The notes under the pieces: generated by a model
Told to the model about the DNA's origin: nothing
Seen by the model: the letters and a program-made list of their open reading frames with translations, nothing else
Databases searched by the model: none
In this document: one piece after another, positions 21,458 through 34,239 of the stretch
How positions within the stretch are numbered: position 1 is the stretch's first letter
Layout: the number at the start of each line of letters is the position of its first letter
Program-made: the position numbers and the translations under genes
NCBI GenBank assembly: GCA_963383645.1
Contig: OY726572.1
Span: 26,728,792 to 26,792,791 of the forward strand
Reading direction: 5' to 3'
DNA length: 64,000 nucleotides
Source: Muscardinus avellanarius
Taxonomy: Eukaryota > Chordata > Mammalia > Rodentia > Gliridae

Positions 21458-21652
21458 TTAAAAGTGTGGTGGCGCACACTTGTAATCCCAGTACTTGGGA
21501 GGCTGAGACAAGAGGATCACAGGTTTGCAGCCAGCCACAGATTCTTAGTGAGCCCTCTGCAACCTTGTGAGACCCTGTTTCAAAATAAAGAATCAAATAA
21601 AATAGGCCTCGGTGGTGTAGCTTGGAGGTAGAATGCCCTGAGTTCCATCCCC

Positions 21653-21704
<52 letters not shown>
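21458..21704 (+). mobile_element. Older SINE with (CA)n tail
   Basis: gtgtggtggcgcacacttgtaa through gttccatccccagtaacac, with (CA)n at about 21658-21704. Confidence 0.9.
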
Positions 21705-21706
<2 letters not shown>

Positions 21707-21721
21707 TAAAAACCAGACCTG

Positions 21722-22095
21722 AGTAGGGTGTGGGGGTGTACTCTTGTAATCAATCCCTCTACTTGGGAGGCTGAGACAGGAGGATCACAGGCTCAACAAC
21801 TTAGTGAGACCCTGTTTCAAAATGAAAAAAATAGCCAGGCGTGTGGTGCATGCTAGTAATCCCCACACTTGGGAAGTGGAGACAGGAGGATTGCGCAGGT
21901 TTGAAGCCAACCTCGCTGGCTTAAGAGACCCTGTTTCCAAATAAAATATAAAATATATCTGGGAGTGTAGCCCGGAGGTAGAAGGGTTCCATCCCCAGTA
22001 CCACCAAAAAAAAAAAAAAAAAAAAAATAATAATAATAATACAGCTAGGAGTGTAGCTCAGATAGAATGCCCTGTACCCAAAACAAAACAAAAAA
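21722..22095 (+). mobile_element. Older SINE split by a transitional SINE
   Basis: The outer 7SL half (21722-21829) and outer tRNA half (about 22040-22085, gctaggagtgtagctcagata) flank an inner copy (21830-22026). The inner copy has the young 7SL deletion (ctggcttaagagaccctg) but the older tail (gggttccatccccagtacc). The inner copy sits in the outer linker. Confidence 0.85.
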
Positions 22096-25000
22096 ACACC
22101 CCTCAAACAAACAGAAAAACAGCCCCAGATCTGTGTCTGTATTATTTACAGCCATCTCACAAGAACTACATAGGCCTGGTACATAACAGATACTTGAAAA
22201 TATTTGCTGGATGCATGACTAGTACGTGTCCACTTGATGATTACTGCACTGAAGGAATTCTCCAAGTAAGACACGCCTTATAGATGACTTCACAGGTGGC
22301 AGAAGGTGACTCTCCAACTGCTGCCAGACTCTTTTCACTCCAGAGGATGAGATTTCCTCCTTCCATTTGAACCTTCTAACAGGAATAGAAATAGGAAACT
22401 TGAAGGATTTTCACTCTTACTCAGTAAATGCCTACGACATTGTGAACATGTTGTTATGCAGTGCAGCTCTCGTCTGCCTCTTACATTCTACATTCTTTAT
22501 GTAACTATTCTGCAGTTATCCTAATATGGATACTACTCACAACAACTATATACTATGCACCGTTTTCATCACTTTACTGATTAAAATTAGCAAGTGGCAG
22601 ATTTTGGAATCCAATTTCAGATTTCCTTTCCTCTAAAACCTGCAGTCCTTTCCCCACACCTGCCTGCCATCATGGTTACTATTAATCCCTTGAAATGTGG
22701 ATATTAGGTTTGCAGGTACAAACTTGTTGCATTAACTTGAGTGAGAGAAATAGGCAAAATAATTGAACATGCTTTACATCTTGGTAATGCAATAGGAGAT
22801 GACCAGCTAATTGGATAAGTAGGCCTGTTTTAAATTACTCTTTTATCTTGGACCTGGAGTATTTGTGTTGGCAAGTTCCCTTTGAAAAATAGAGCCAGAG
22901 AGCATGGTGTTGTCACACACAGAAACATAAGGGGCAATTAGCGAGCAGTTGGCTCCGTGAGAGCGGACAGGATGAGACACCAGCAAAGACAAAGTCAGGG
23001 GAGTGCTAGGGGGAGCGGGGTGAAGCGCTTTGGACTTTTCACCTCTCACAGAATCAGAATCTAGACCAGGAGGAAACTGCCCTCCTGCTAGGAGGTGCGT
23101 CCCTCGTAAGGGGAGGAGGAGCTCTGCTGTTGTCTTAGCTCTGCCCACCATCCCTTCTGCCTGGGTGGAGGACTGTGGGCGCCTTCCCAGGGGCTGTCCT
23201 TCTGTCCTTGAGAACTAGCTTCTCCATGGTGAAAAGTAGAGTCTGCATTTGCTTGCTGCTTCAGGGGAGAAGACTGGACTGGACTGTGTCCAGAGGTGTG
23301 TGACTTCCATGTGTGAACCTCCCACTCAATTAATTCTTTTTTACTCCAAAAGCTATTGCCAGGAAGCCAAATCTGACTAATAGTATGATCTTAAATTCTC
23401 AGCCTGCCTTTTCCCCACCCACTTGGAGCAAACCTTTACTTCGTAAGTCAAATTGTGTCATTATCTAGTCCTCAAAGACACTCTTTATTCTTGGTACTAT
23501 CTCTGCATGGAGAGCTTATTTTTCCCTTCATTTTGTTTCTTGTCAGAAGAGTTTCATATAGCTGTTAGCCTGGCAGCTCCCTGCCCTAATCAGCGATCAG
23601 ACACAGGCCAGATAAGGGCCATTTTTATCACACATTAGAATTTTAATTTTTATGTTGATTCGGAAAATCGAGGTACAAATCACAGCCAGGAAGGGGAGTT
23701 TGTTTTGATAATTTCTTGTGACTCAGGTATGAATAATTTTGCTGAAGCATTTATCTCCCTTTTTACTAAAGACTGGATTGAACTTTCATCTATGTTCTTT
23801 ACCCCAAACCCAAGGCCTAGTCCCCTTTCTGGAATCTTAGTAGTATTTAGAGTAGGGGCTCATTCTTCAAATCTCAAATTTTCCATAAGATGACTTGCAG
23901 AAAAACAGTCATAAATGTGAGTCCCAAGATAGCTGTTTTCGATATATTAATACAGTTATTTATTTATATTTGAAGCTCTCAGTTGTCTCTCAACGCTGGA
24001 GCATTTGTTCAAAAGGCACATCACCAGAGTGGGGGACCCCTTAAATACCAGAATCTCCATTTAGGCCCTCTGACTTGCTCCTCAGTGCTTTTGGTCCTAA
24101 GAAAAGTTGCCTCCTAGGTATAATCACTTGGTTAGAAGGTCCTGTGACATCCAGATCCTGCTATATGACTATTCACTAGGATGAATTGTTTTAGATCTGT
24201 GCTAATTTAGTTTTATAGGGATGGGATATTCAGTATTGATTTCACTAGGCTGTAAAAGAATTTTGTTCTTGATCTCAAATGGGAAGAATCTCGAGTTTTT
24301 TTTAGACTCCAAAGGACCTTAGAAAACACCATTAGTGCTTTGAGATTTTAATACTAGTGTCAGTTGAATTCACCCAACATTTGTGTAGCATTTTTGTGTT
24401 CTGGGGCAGTATAAGATGACTGTAGCCAGGAGTCTAGATACACATGTGCAGAACCTTTGATTGACATGACAGACGCTAAGCTAGGAGAATGTCCGGAGTC
24501 CACATGCTGGACTTTACCTTAAATGTTTTCCTCTGCTGACCTTCTCTAAAGCAACAGTCCACTCAGTTTATACTTTACAGGCTCCTTTGCTAAATTTCTT
24601 AGAATTCTTCTTGAGATTCTCCATACTCTAAAGCAAAATTGATGTTTGGTCACAATCAGCCTTACATAGAAAAAATTAGCTTTAGTTATCTACTATTGGA
24701 AGTTAAGTTTTCTCTCTGACCTCTCCATATGGGTTCCTGTTGGTGGGTTACATAATCACCTACTTAACAGTTGACAACAGCAATTCTTCTGCCTTTGAAG
24801 AAACTACACACGGCTAACTGATGTGATTATTTTTAGAAAATTTCAGTGTTCCTAGAAACTGTGTCAGGTCTCTTCCTTCTTCCTGATAGTGGAACGCCAG
24901 GCATCTCACTTCCCAGTCTTTTCCAGCAGAGGGAATTGAGGAAGAGCACAGACATACCTTAGGGCCTGCTGTACGCCTGACAAGGCACTGCCTACACTTC

Positions 25001-26575
25001 CAACCTGAGGTAGAGTTTGGAGTCCGTATAAATAAAGATCAGACTCAAAATATTAGCTTTGACTTGGTGATGGTTGTGTATTTAGTAAGTAGAACTGACG
25101 TTTGAACTGTTCTTTTCCCCCCCTGACTAAAGGACCTACATCCATTCTCACAAATTTTCCTCTTATACTTGGATGTCTGTAGAATGGATCATGCAACACA
25201 GTTTTCTAGGGATGTGTTAGAACTCTTTGGGTTATAAAAGAATCAGCACACATTCACATAGGCAAAAAGGGTAACTCATTGGTTCATGCAACTGCCAATT
25301 CTGGTACTCCTGGCATGAACCCTGGATCCATCATGACTTTGGCACTCTCTCTGTGAAGCAGACCTGATGGCCACAGGAAGCCTAAACCTAGTAATCCCAC
25401 TGGAAAAAAATAGGCACTTTCCTATCTTTGACAGAAATGGTTTGTTGAAACTGAGGGGCTTAAGTCACATGCTCCTTGCTCCATAGGTCCTAAAAGTACG
25501 GCGTGTGGAATGGGAGCCCTCAGGGAAGAGGAGTCCTACTATGGGAGATCAGGGAAGGAATGCTGACAGGAGGAAGAGCAACTGATGTCTGCAACAGTGT
25601 GGGAATTTAGGGCTCTAAGTCTGAAGTTGCAAACTGGCAGCTTACATGTGTATTTACTGCCACAAAATTACATTAAGAGACTACTTAGCTCAAGTAGATC
25701 ATTGAAGCACCCTAGATTTTTACATACATGAGGGTGGGGGTTGGCCTTTGGGTTTGCATATGACAAGATTCTTGCAAACACTACAGGTTCATTGCAACCT
25801 GCCGCCCCACTTAAATATCCTTTGAGTGTGTTGGAATGTATTTTGAACCTATTTGATGGAATTTAAATGGAAAATTTCTTGTGTCCAATAAAAGTGTACA
25901 TCTTTATTTTCCTGCAGGGAATTAGCAACCCATAGCTATAAATACCGAAGCTTTTGTACTATGAAGTTTTCTTGCCACTCACACTTGGATTTTGCAAAAG
26001 TGATGTTACGTGGGCTGTGTACAGTGCTCTGGGCTTTATTTAAATTCACTGGACACATCTTTTGTAGTTTTTTATTTGGTCATAAGTTATGTAAATTTAG
26101 TGGGTACATGGAGGAGGAAAAAGAAAAACGAGAACATTTTGCAGAGAATGAAGATGAGGACTGCAATGTGCCTAGTAGAAAAAAGGAAATCTCTTGTCTG
26201 TAAGCACTGCCCTTGGGAAAGGTAATTTTCTTGGTAGGCAGCAGAGGTGTAAGACCTCAAGGAGAAAGCTTATTTAACACAACAATGTGGGAGAGAAATT
26301 TGAGGGAAGAGGTTAGTTTAGAGCAAGCAGGGCCACTGCTCTACTGTGCCCCACCCTCGAGGACGCTGCTCCACTCTGACCCTCTAGACCCTTCTTCCAA
26401 GTGCACAAACACCCTGAGCTGGTGACAGGTTACACCTGCCCACTGTGCTCCTCATGCTTACAAGACTCCTGGTAGGTGGGCCTGGAGGGAGCAACTCACA
26501 AGGTGAGATCCTTGACACCTTGGCCTTTCCACATGTGAAGATTTTTCTGAATATTGTATAATCTTTCATTTGTGG
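22096..26575. other. Long unique intron stretch
   Basis: 4.5 kb without B1-dID SINEs. Possible MIR remnant near 22490-22650. No exon was recognised. An 80-codon open frame at 25961-26203 with a hydrophobic middle and a charged E/K-rich end has no recognised family, no flanking splice sites that I trust, and no Kozak context worth naming. Confidence 0.5.
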
Positions 26576-26579
26576 ATAT

Positions 26580-26790
26580 TTTTGTGTGTGTGTCATTGGG
26601 GATGGAACCCAGGGGCATTCTATCTCTGAGCGACACCCCAGCCCTATTTTTTATTCTTTATTTTGAAGCCAGATGTCAGCGAGTTGCAAAGGGCCTCACT
26701 AAGTAGCTGAGGCTGTCCTTGAACCTCCATCCTCCTGTCTCAGCCTCCCAAATGCTGGGATTACAAGCCTGTGCCACCATGCCTGGCTCA
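26580..26790 (-). mobile_element. B1-dID-type SINE, older
   Basis: ggatggaacccaggggcattc, linker tttattctttattttg, and a 7SL half ending caccatgcctggct. Imperfect flanking repeats catttgtg.atatttt are visible. Confidence 0.9.
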
Positions 26791-26938
26791 TTTGTGTATT
26801 TATTTTGTCTTCTTTGCAAAGGCAGAAATCACTAGGTCTTGGACTGTGGTGAATCTTTAAGCTATAGAACAGTGGAGTTAGAATCGAATAAACATTTGTA
26901 GAATGGTCTTTCTTTGTTTCTTTCTTTCCTTTATTCTT

Positions 26939-27133
26939 TGTGTGTGTGTGTGGGGGGGGGTTACTGATGGAACCCAGGGGGATATTCTACCTCCAAGCTA
27001 CACTCCCAGCCCTGTTTTTTATCCTTTATTTTTATTTATTTATTTACTTACTTACTTATTTTTGCAGTACTGGAGATGGAACCCAGGGGCATTCTACCTC
27101 TGAACCATACCCCCAGCCCTAATTTTTACCTAT

Positions 27134-27188
<55 letters not shown>

Positions 27189-27397
27189 TTTTGCAGTACT
27201 GGGGATGGAACCAAGGGGCATTCTACCTCTGAGCTACACACCCAGCCCTATTTTTTAGTCCTTTTTATTTTTGAAACAAGGTCTCACTGAATTGCAAAGA
27301 AGCTTGGTAGCTGAGACTGTCAGCGAACCATAATCCTCCAGTCTCCACCTCCCTCCCTAATGCTGGGATTATAAGCATGCGCCACCACACCAGGCAT
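26939..27397 (-). mobile_element. Three stacked tRNA halves and one 7SL half
   Basis: Three successive minus-strand tRNA halves (about 26957-27010, 27065-27122, 27195-27250) each end cccagccct and are separated by (TTTA)n-type linkers. Only the last is followed by a 7SL half (27251-27397, ending caccacaccaggc). The pattern fits two 5'-truncated copies inserted serially into linkers. Confidence 0.85.
27129..27192. repeat. (TTTA)n microsatellite
   Basis: About 15 ttta units in a SINE linker. Confidence 0.96.
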
Positions 27398-27419
27398 CTT
27401 ATTATTTCGATCCTATTTT

Positions 27420-28620
27420 TAGTGTGGGGTACCTGTGAAGTATAATATCCCTCTCTAAGGTTGTAACAATATCTCCTCTCTCATTTCTGGTTTTAGTAAT
27501 TTGAATCTCCAGAACCCTCTTTTGGTTTTTTCATTTTCTTTATTATTTTTCTGTCCTCTGTTTCTTTAATTTACATTCTTGTCTTTATAATTTCTTTTTT
27601 TTTTTAACTTACTTTGATTTTTGTTTGTTCTTTTTTATTCAGTTACTTATGGTGGAAGATTAGATGATTGATTTCTTCTTTTTCAACTTTCATAGCATTT
27701 ATAGCTATATATTTTTCACTAAGTATACCTTTTGCTATGTTCCATAAGTTTTGGCATATTATGTTTCTGTTTTCATTCATCTCAGTGTGTTTTTCGTTTT
27801 GTTGTAATTTCTTCATTGAATCATCCATTATTTAGGAGTATGCTATTTAATTTTCACATTTTTGTGATTCTTCAAATTTCTTTTTGTCATTGATTTCTAA
27901 TTTAATCCCATTGTAGTTGAAGAATTTAGATTGCATGACTTTAATCTTTTTAAATTTATTGAGACGTATTGTGGCCTAATGAATGGTCCCAATATTCCTG
28001 GAGAATGTTTATGTGTACTTAAGAATGTGTACTCTGCCTTCGTTGGGAGGAGCATTCTTTACAGGTTTGTTAGGTCTCGTTGGTTTATGGCGTTATTCAG
28101 ATCTTCAGTTTCGTCTTCTATTCATTACTGATAGGTGAGAAGGCTCCAGATGTTATTGTTGAATTGTCTCTTCTCCATTTTAATCAGGTTTTGGTTCATA
28201 TAATTTAGAGCTGTGTTGTTAGGTACATATATAATTGTTCAATTTCTGTGATGGAATGAACATTTATCAAAAATATACCTTTTCTGTTTTATGAACAGTT
28301 TTTGTTTTGAGGCATTTTTCCCTGATACAGTGTAGTGTAGCCACTCTGGCCTTCTTCTGGTTACTGTTTATATGATGTGTCCTCTCCTTGCTCCTCCACT
28401 TTTTTACTTTCAACCTATTTGTGCTTTTGAATCTAAAGTGTGTCTCTTGTAAATAGCATTTAGTTCAATCATGTTTTTGTTTGTTAGTCCTTCCTGCCAA
28501 TTTCTGCCTCTGGAGTATTTAGTCCCTTTATGGGACTTGAATGGACACTTCCAAGTGTACCATTTCAGTTCCCCTGTCGTTGTGTTATTTACCATTTCAG
28601 GCAGTTGTAAAATTAATCAA
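27420..28620 (-). mobile_element. Old L1 remnant (ORF2 N-terminal part), minus strand
   Basis: The sequence follows the antisense L1 ORF2 pattern (ttttctaatttaatcccattg, caggtttgttaggtctcg, gtgtctcttgtaaatagca) with stops in every frame. It is an ancient L1M-like copy, assigned by recognition. Confidence 0.75.
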
Positions 28621-29180
28621 TTGACTCTAAATCCTTTCTTCCAATGATTTTCACTGAGAAAGCTCAGAATTAGGTAAATAGAGATAGCATTGCAAGTGGC
28701 TTTCCAGGGAAACACCAGATGGGGCATCCATGACTGTGGGGAGAAGGAGGCTGTAAGGAGCTCCAGCCCTTCCTGCTCCCTTTGGTGCTCCAGGCCCTAC
28801 TTTTCACCATGACAAAAGGCTGTGTTTTCAGAGCTGTAGAAGAGAGTATAGGAACAGTGTCCGAATGCAGCAAGGCTGGCTATTTTTATTAAGCTTTAAC
28901 TGTTTCTCTTTAATAAGTGCTCCTGCTACTATTGGATGTCTTTGGTAAAATTTCAGAGTTCTGAATAAGTTGATTCAGATACTTTTTTTTGTGTGTGCCA
29001 ATTTTCTGGTTGTTTTATGGTGGGGGGGTCTCTTATACCATTTCTGCTTATATCTACCTGTGGAAGGATGTTATGTCTGAAAGCAAATTCTTGCTTTTCT
29101 TCTTAGTACCTTTTGGTTTGGGGATGACCACTTGACCAAGAAACCTAAGCAGTTATTTCCTTATCTCAAAAATGGGCATA
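28621..29180. other. Unique intron sequence
   Basis: No gene or repeat recognised. Confidence 0.5.
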
Positions 29181-29181
29181 T

Positions 29182-29406
29182 TAAGCTGAATGTGGTGGCA
29201 CGTGCTTGTAATCCCAGTACTTGGGAGGTTGAGACAGGAGGATCACAGGTTCAAGGACAGCTTCAGCAATTTAGTGAAGCTCTTACCAGCTTAGTGAGAC
29301 CTTGTTTCCAAATAAAAAATAAAATAAGGCTGGGGTGTACCCTGGATTCCACCCCCAGTAATACACACATACGTACACGCACGCGCGCGCGCACACACAC
29401 ACACGT
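29182..29406 (+). mobile_element. Older SINE with (CA)/(CG) tail
   Basis: gctgaatgtggtggcacgtg to gattccacccccagtaatac. The tail contains cgcgcgcgcg then (CA)n to 29406, an unusual alternating purine-pyrimidine tract. Confidence 0.9.
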
Positions 29407-31524
29407 ATATTAATATCTAATTCTCAGAATTACTGTAGAGATTGAGATGATGCATTTAACAGTGGATGGGATTAAACCTGTAACCACTATCAAATGAAGG
29501 ATAGGAGTGTAAAAGGTAAAACTGGAAAAAGATTGCATAATTCAGGCTTATTTTATTTATGGAAGTAGAGCCACACTGAATATTTTTGGGAATACGGGGT
29601 TTACTAAAGGCATTAGATCACACAGAAATATGAAAAGAGCTGGGAGGAGGCAGGTATGGGAGAGAGAGCCAGAGGGTCAGGGAAGCAATGGCTTACCAGG
29701 CCACTTTAAGCACCGGCCCAGGTGAGTACGTCAGAATCTACAGGGGAGTCTGATAAACTAAGCACTTGCGGCCACTGAAATCGGACCGTGCAGGGGAAGC
29801 TTGTGCAGAGGCCCGTGGAGCTGTAGCATGTCTGCAGCCAGCAGCCTGTGGGCCCACAGCGACAGTCAGAGGGGGCCTGGAGTTGCCACTGATCAGCAAG
29901 GCCAGCATGGGAAAGACAAGCTGGGGTCTGCAGGTGCCTTTGCAGCAGTGTGACCTCATGCTTGACCTTGGCAGCCTCGCCAGCCATGTAAAGGCGTTAC
30001 TTCTGCCCTTCCAATCTCCAAGTTCTCCTCTGGGGAACTGCCAGCTCTAACATGAAATCAGAGGGAAAAAGGATTTTAGAGAACAGTTTCCAGGTCAAGC
30101 AGATTGACATAGCATAAACCAGTGTAGATGACTATGCAGGGTTTAGCACTTTACTCGAAAGTTTTCTCTTTGGAAAGTGGCAAGCTACTAGCAGGTAAGA
30201 GTATTTTGTAGATTATGTTGCATAGTTGAGTTTTGATCCGGGCAAACTTTACAGTGTTTCTCAGAAGGGGTATACTTATTGAAGAGACCTTAGAGCATAT
30301 GGAGTTAACATTTATTTTACAAACCTAGTTTTATTTAATAGATAAAACTAGGTAACATATCAAATGAATTTTTATAAATTGAATGTTTCCCTAATAACAA
30401 CTTCAAGTGTACAGTCATTTCCAGTTGGCTTTTGTTTGACAGTGGCACAGTTTTTATCTCAGCTTCTTGGATTTTATTAGCATGGTGTCTCTGGCTGATG
30501 TCGTTCTAATGGGGTGGTAAGATAATCAAAATCTTGCAAACTAAATTATAGTATTAAGTTCATGTAATTCTGAGGCAAGATGGGACAAGAGCATTTTTTT
30601 CTCTACTAGTGAAAATTCACTACATCTGCTATTGTCTGACTATTAGGCAAAGGAAAGCAGATTCCCTGTATCAGCACCTGCTTCCCAAATGTCAGTGGCT
30701 CCAGTAAAGAAGTCATATCTGGGACTGTAAAGAAGTAACCACTGGGTGGGTTCAGACACTTCCTACCAGGCCTACTGTGGGTAGACTGACTCCATAAGCC
30801 CGCTTACCATCATAGTCATATTCTGGGTCCCTAAGGATTAGCATTAAATAGGAACTAACTGGATAAGATGAGGTATTTCTTTTTCCTCAGGATATAAATA
30901 CGTGGTAAATGGTTATATATACTCTTTTGAGAAGACCAGAGAAGAAGAGTTATCTATATACTTGTTATGTGATTGCAGGGTCCTTCCTGAGTGGCATTGG
31001 CTCCTCCTTAGAGGCTTTGATTCTCTGAAGTGACTCAGTGATAGAAGTGAATGAGAGTCCGTGCCTTAGCAAACAGACCCAGGTATCTGGCCTCAAACCT
31101 GATTTTTTTTTATTTTTAATGTTACATGTACAGGTCAGATTTGAATTTAGTTGGCTGCCCATTTAATTTGGTCCTGTTGTTTCATGATTGACAATTCACC
31201 ACTTGAGATCCATGCTAGTCTAACCATTCTAATTACTATTCAGGCTATGCCTATTTCAAGTAAGTTGCTTATCTTGCTCTAGGGGTTCAGTGCTATCAGC
31301 AAACCCCTATCATCCTGGGTTGTAATTGTCCCCACTGAAACCAGAAGTCTCATTTCAACAGAAGGACGTCCTAGTTTCCCCCAACTTACAGAAGAGATCT
31401 ATTGTAGCACGTCTGGAATATACTATTTCTCCCCAATATATATTTCTCAAAGCCAAGGTGAACAGAGTATCTCCTGGGCCCTTTAGGACCAAGTATGGGG
31501 TAGTGAACAGGTTGCAGACGATAC
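29407..31524. other. Intron with a GC-rich unassigned segment
   Basis: 2.1 kb without recognised genes. About 29690-30050 is clearly more GC- and CpG-rich than its surroundings and stays open in several frames on both strands for up to 94 codons. No family is recognised; an old LTR or processed sequence is possible. Confidence 0.45.
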
Positions 31525-31752
31525 TTTTTTTTTTTTTTTTTTTTTTTGGTACCAGGGATGGAACCCAGGGCCCTTGTACCTCTGAGCTATACCCCTAGCC
31601 CTAGTTTTTAGTCTTTTTGTATTTTTGAAACAGGTTTTCACTGAGTTGTGAAGGGCCTCACCAAGTAGCTGAGGCTGTCTGTGAACTGCGATCCTCCGGT
31701 CTCCACCTCCCAAATGCTGGGATTAAAAGCCTGTGCCACCACTCCCAGCTCA
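31525..31752 (-). mobile_element. Older SINE with long T tract
   Basis: T run (about 31525-31547), ccagggatggaacccaggg, and a 7SL half ending gccaccactcccagct. Confidence 0.9.
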
Positions 31753-31946
31753 AACGAAACAGCCTTTGCCTTCTAAATTGTTGGATTCCTTCTTATATTT
31801 TACACCAGGGAATTTCTGGCATCTCAACATTGTTTAGTTTTTGCCATATTTGAGTCCAAGGTTTAGTCAAGCATTTGAGCAGATAATTTTGAACCATCCC
31901 CAGCTGCTTGAGTTAGCTCTGTGACTCAAAGATTTCTCCCATCTAA
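31753..31946. other. Unique intron sequence
   Basis: No feature recognised. Confidence 0.4.
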
Positions 31947-32161
31947 ATCCAGTCTGATTAACCAGGCAGTGGCACATACTTGTAATCTCAGCACTTGGGA
32001 GGAAACAGGAGGATTGTAGGTTTGCAGCAAGCCTCAGCTACTTAGTGAGGCCCTGTTTTAAAACAAAGAATAAAAAATAGGGCTGGGGTATAGCTCAGAG
32101 GTAGAATGCCCCTGGATTTGATTCCCAGTACTGAAAAAGAGAAAAAAGATCCAGTCTGATT
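31947..32161 (+). mobile_element. Older SINE with 13-bp target-site duplication
   Basis: A perfect atccagtctgatt at 31947-31959 and 32149-32161 brackets a copy ending gatttgattcccagtact. Confidence 0.94.
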
Positions 32162-32258
32162 TAAGTGATGATCTTGTTTCTTTCTGGCTTATCAACCTTA
32201 GAACCTCTTTCACCAAGGGTTCAAGGTTTCTCTTCTATAAATTCAGTCTTGCAACCCT

Positions 32259-32480
32259 TTTTTTTTTTTTTTTTTTAACAGGTCTGGGGATGGAACCCAG
32301 GGACTTTCGACCTCAGAGCTATACCCCGTGCCCTATTTTTTTATTCTTTATTTTGAAACAGGGTCTCACTAAGTTCCTGAGAGCCTCACTAAGTATCTGA
32401 GGCTGGCTTTGAACCTATGCGATCCTCCTGTCTCAGCCTACCAAGTGCAGGGATTACAGCGTGCGCCACCACGCCCGGCC
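32259..32480 (-). mobile_element. B1-dID-type SINE
   Basis: T run, gtctggggatggaacccag, linker tttttattctttattttg, and a 7SL half ending caccacgcccggcc with its CpGs kept. Confidence 0.92.
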
Positions 32481-32579
32481 CATATGTAAATTCTTAGGTG
32501 TTGCTCTTTCACAATTAGTGCCCTCTTTTGCTCCTGGCTACAAAGAACTAACTGGTACTAGACTGACTTACACTCTTGC

Positions 32580-33005
32580 TTTAAACAATGGTTGCCATTC
32601 CTGTTGCTATGTAACAAGCCTACCAAAAACCTCATGGCTTAAAACAACAGCAGTTTTCTATTTCTCTCTCATGGCCTCTGTGAGGAGGAATTCGGGAAAA
32701 GCTTGGCAGGGCTGTGGCCTGGGATCTTTTGAACAGTAGCGATCAGATGCTAGCTGTGCAGGGAGAGCAGGGTCTGGGACACGTGGGGCCTGGCTGGACA
32801 ACACTGTCTCCTCACTTGATGTCAGATTCTCTCTCCTTGTGCTTTCTCCTCATGTATTAGCTTGGGTTTTTTCACAGTATGGTGACCTCAGGACAGTATT
32901 TCTACTCACATGGCAGCTCAGGGCTCCAGCTGAGTATTCCACACCCAGCTTTGAAAGTCACACAGTGTCCCTTTCACCATGGTCACAGGTTCACCCAGAG
33001 CAGTC
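32580..33005 (+). mobile_element. Ancient interspersed repeat, family not assigned
   Basis: The run tgttgctatgtaacaagcctaccaaaaacctcatggcttaaaacaac and the later ccatggtcacagg follow a widespread mammalian repeat pattern (MLT/MER-type) that I recognise but cannot name confidently. The 92-codon open frame across it is incidental. Confidence 0.45.
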
Positions 33006-33019
33006 ACTGAAGAATAATA

Positions 33020-33250
33020 AGCCAGGCACGGTGGCTCATGCCTGTAACGCTAGTTCTTGGGAGGCCGAGACAGGAGGATTGTAGGTGGGAGGACAGGCTT
33101 AGCAACACGAGACTCTCATCAACCTAGTAAGACCCCGTTTAAAACAACAAGTAAAAAGGGGTGCGGGTGTACCTCAAAGGTAGAATGCTCCTGAGTTTAA
33201 TATTCAGGACCCTCCCCCACAAATATATAAATAAATAATAAAATAAAATA
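33020..33250 (+). mobile_element. B1-dID-type SINE, older
   Basis: gccaggcacggtggctcatgcctg to gtttaatattcaggaccc, with an A/T-rich tail. Confidence 0.88.
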
Positions 33251-33496
33251 ATATATAGCTAAAAGCTAAAAGAGTAAATGAAATGGAACATGAAAGCATG
33301 TATTTACCCAATCAAATGTCCGTTCACATAGAACTAGAGGATGAATTCATCCATCCTACATTTTACTTCAGCAGTTCTGCAGGAACAGCCTCTGCCTATG
33401 TTTGATTTTGGCTCTAGAATCTTATTAGCTATGAGATAAAATAAAATCTTTGAGGTTATCATAGAAATTCTCTGGTTTCTGACCTTGCGGATTTAA

Positions 33497-33740
33497 AACA
33501 TCAAAGGGAGCCAGGCGTGGTGGCGCGCGCTTGTCATCCCAGCATTCGGGAGGCTGGGACCTGGAGGATCGCGGTTCAAGGACAGCCTCAGCTACTTAGT
33601 GAGGCCTCTGCAACTCAGTGAGACCCGGTTTCAAAAATAAAGAATAAAAAATAGGGCAGGGGCTGTAGCTCGGGGGTCAAATGCCCTTGGGTTTCATCCC
33701 CAGACCCACCAAAATAAATAAATAAATAAAACATCAAAGT
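33497..33740 (+). mobile_element. Older SINE with target-site duplication
   Basis: aaaacatcaaag flanks the copy (33496 and 33728). The body gccaggcgtggtggcgcgcg ... catccccagacccacc has a (AAAT)n tail. Confidence 0.92.
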
Positions 33741-33874
33741 GTCATCTCTGTTGAGTTGTCCAGTGAACTTGGAAGCAGAGAACCCACCTTGATTGCTGTA
33801 TTTCCCACAGCGTCCTGTCCCTCAGTATACCAGGTTGCACTGTAGGTGCTTCAGTCTAAGTCACCCAGACTTTC

Positions 33875-34033
33875 TTCCTCTGAGGTACACCCCAGCCCAT
33901 TTTTATATGAAACAGGGTCTGGTTAAGTTGCTGAGGGTCTCACTAAGTTATTGAGACTGACCTCAAACCTGTGATCCTCCTGTCTCTGCCTCCCAAGTAC
34001 TAGGACTGCAGGCCAGAGCCACCCCACCCAGCT
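33875..34033 (-). mobile_element. SINE, older, short linker
   Basis: Partial tRNA half (ctctgaggtacaccccagccc) joined to a 7SL half ending gccaccccacccagct. Confidence 0.83.
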
Positions 34034-34239
34034 CCTTGTTCCTTTCTTTGACTTGTGTATCTTGTTTATTTTATATTGGGCCTCTCTTATGTAGCCTTTA
34101 TTATAGATGCTTGAAATAAGTCATTTTAAGGGTCACAAATGAAATTTTGGGTCATATGGGATATAAAATATGTATATATGCTAAGAAAAAAATAGTAGCC
34201 ACAATCAAGTACTTTTGTTATTTCTGTTGTTGTTTCTAG

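Noticed and set aside
25961..26203. 80-codon frame with hydrophobic and E/K-rich parts
   Set aside because: No recognised family, no convincing promoter, splice or start context; overlapping open frames in another phase suggest chance.
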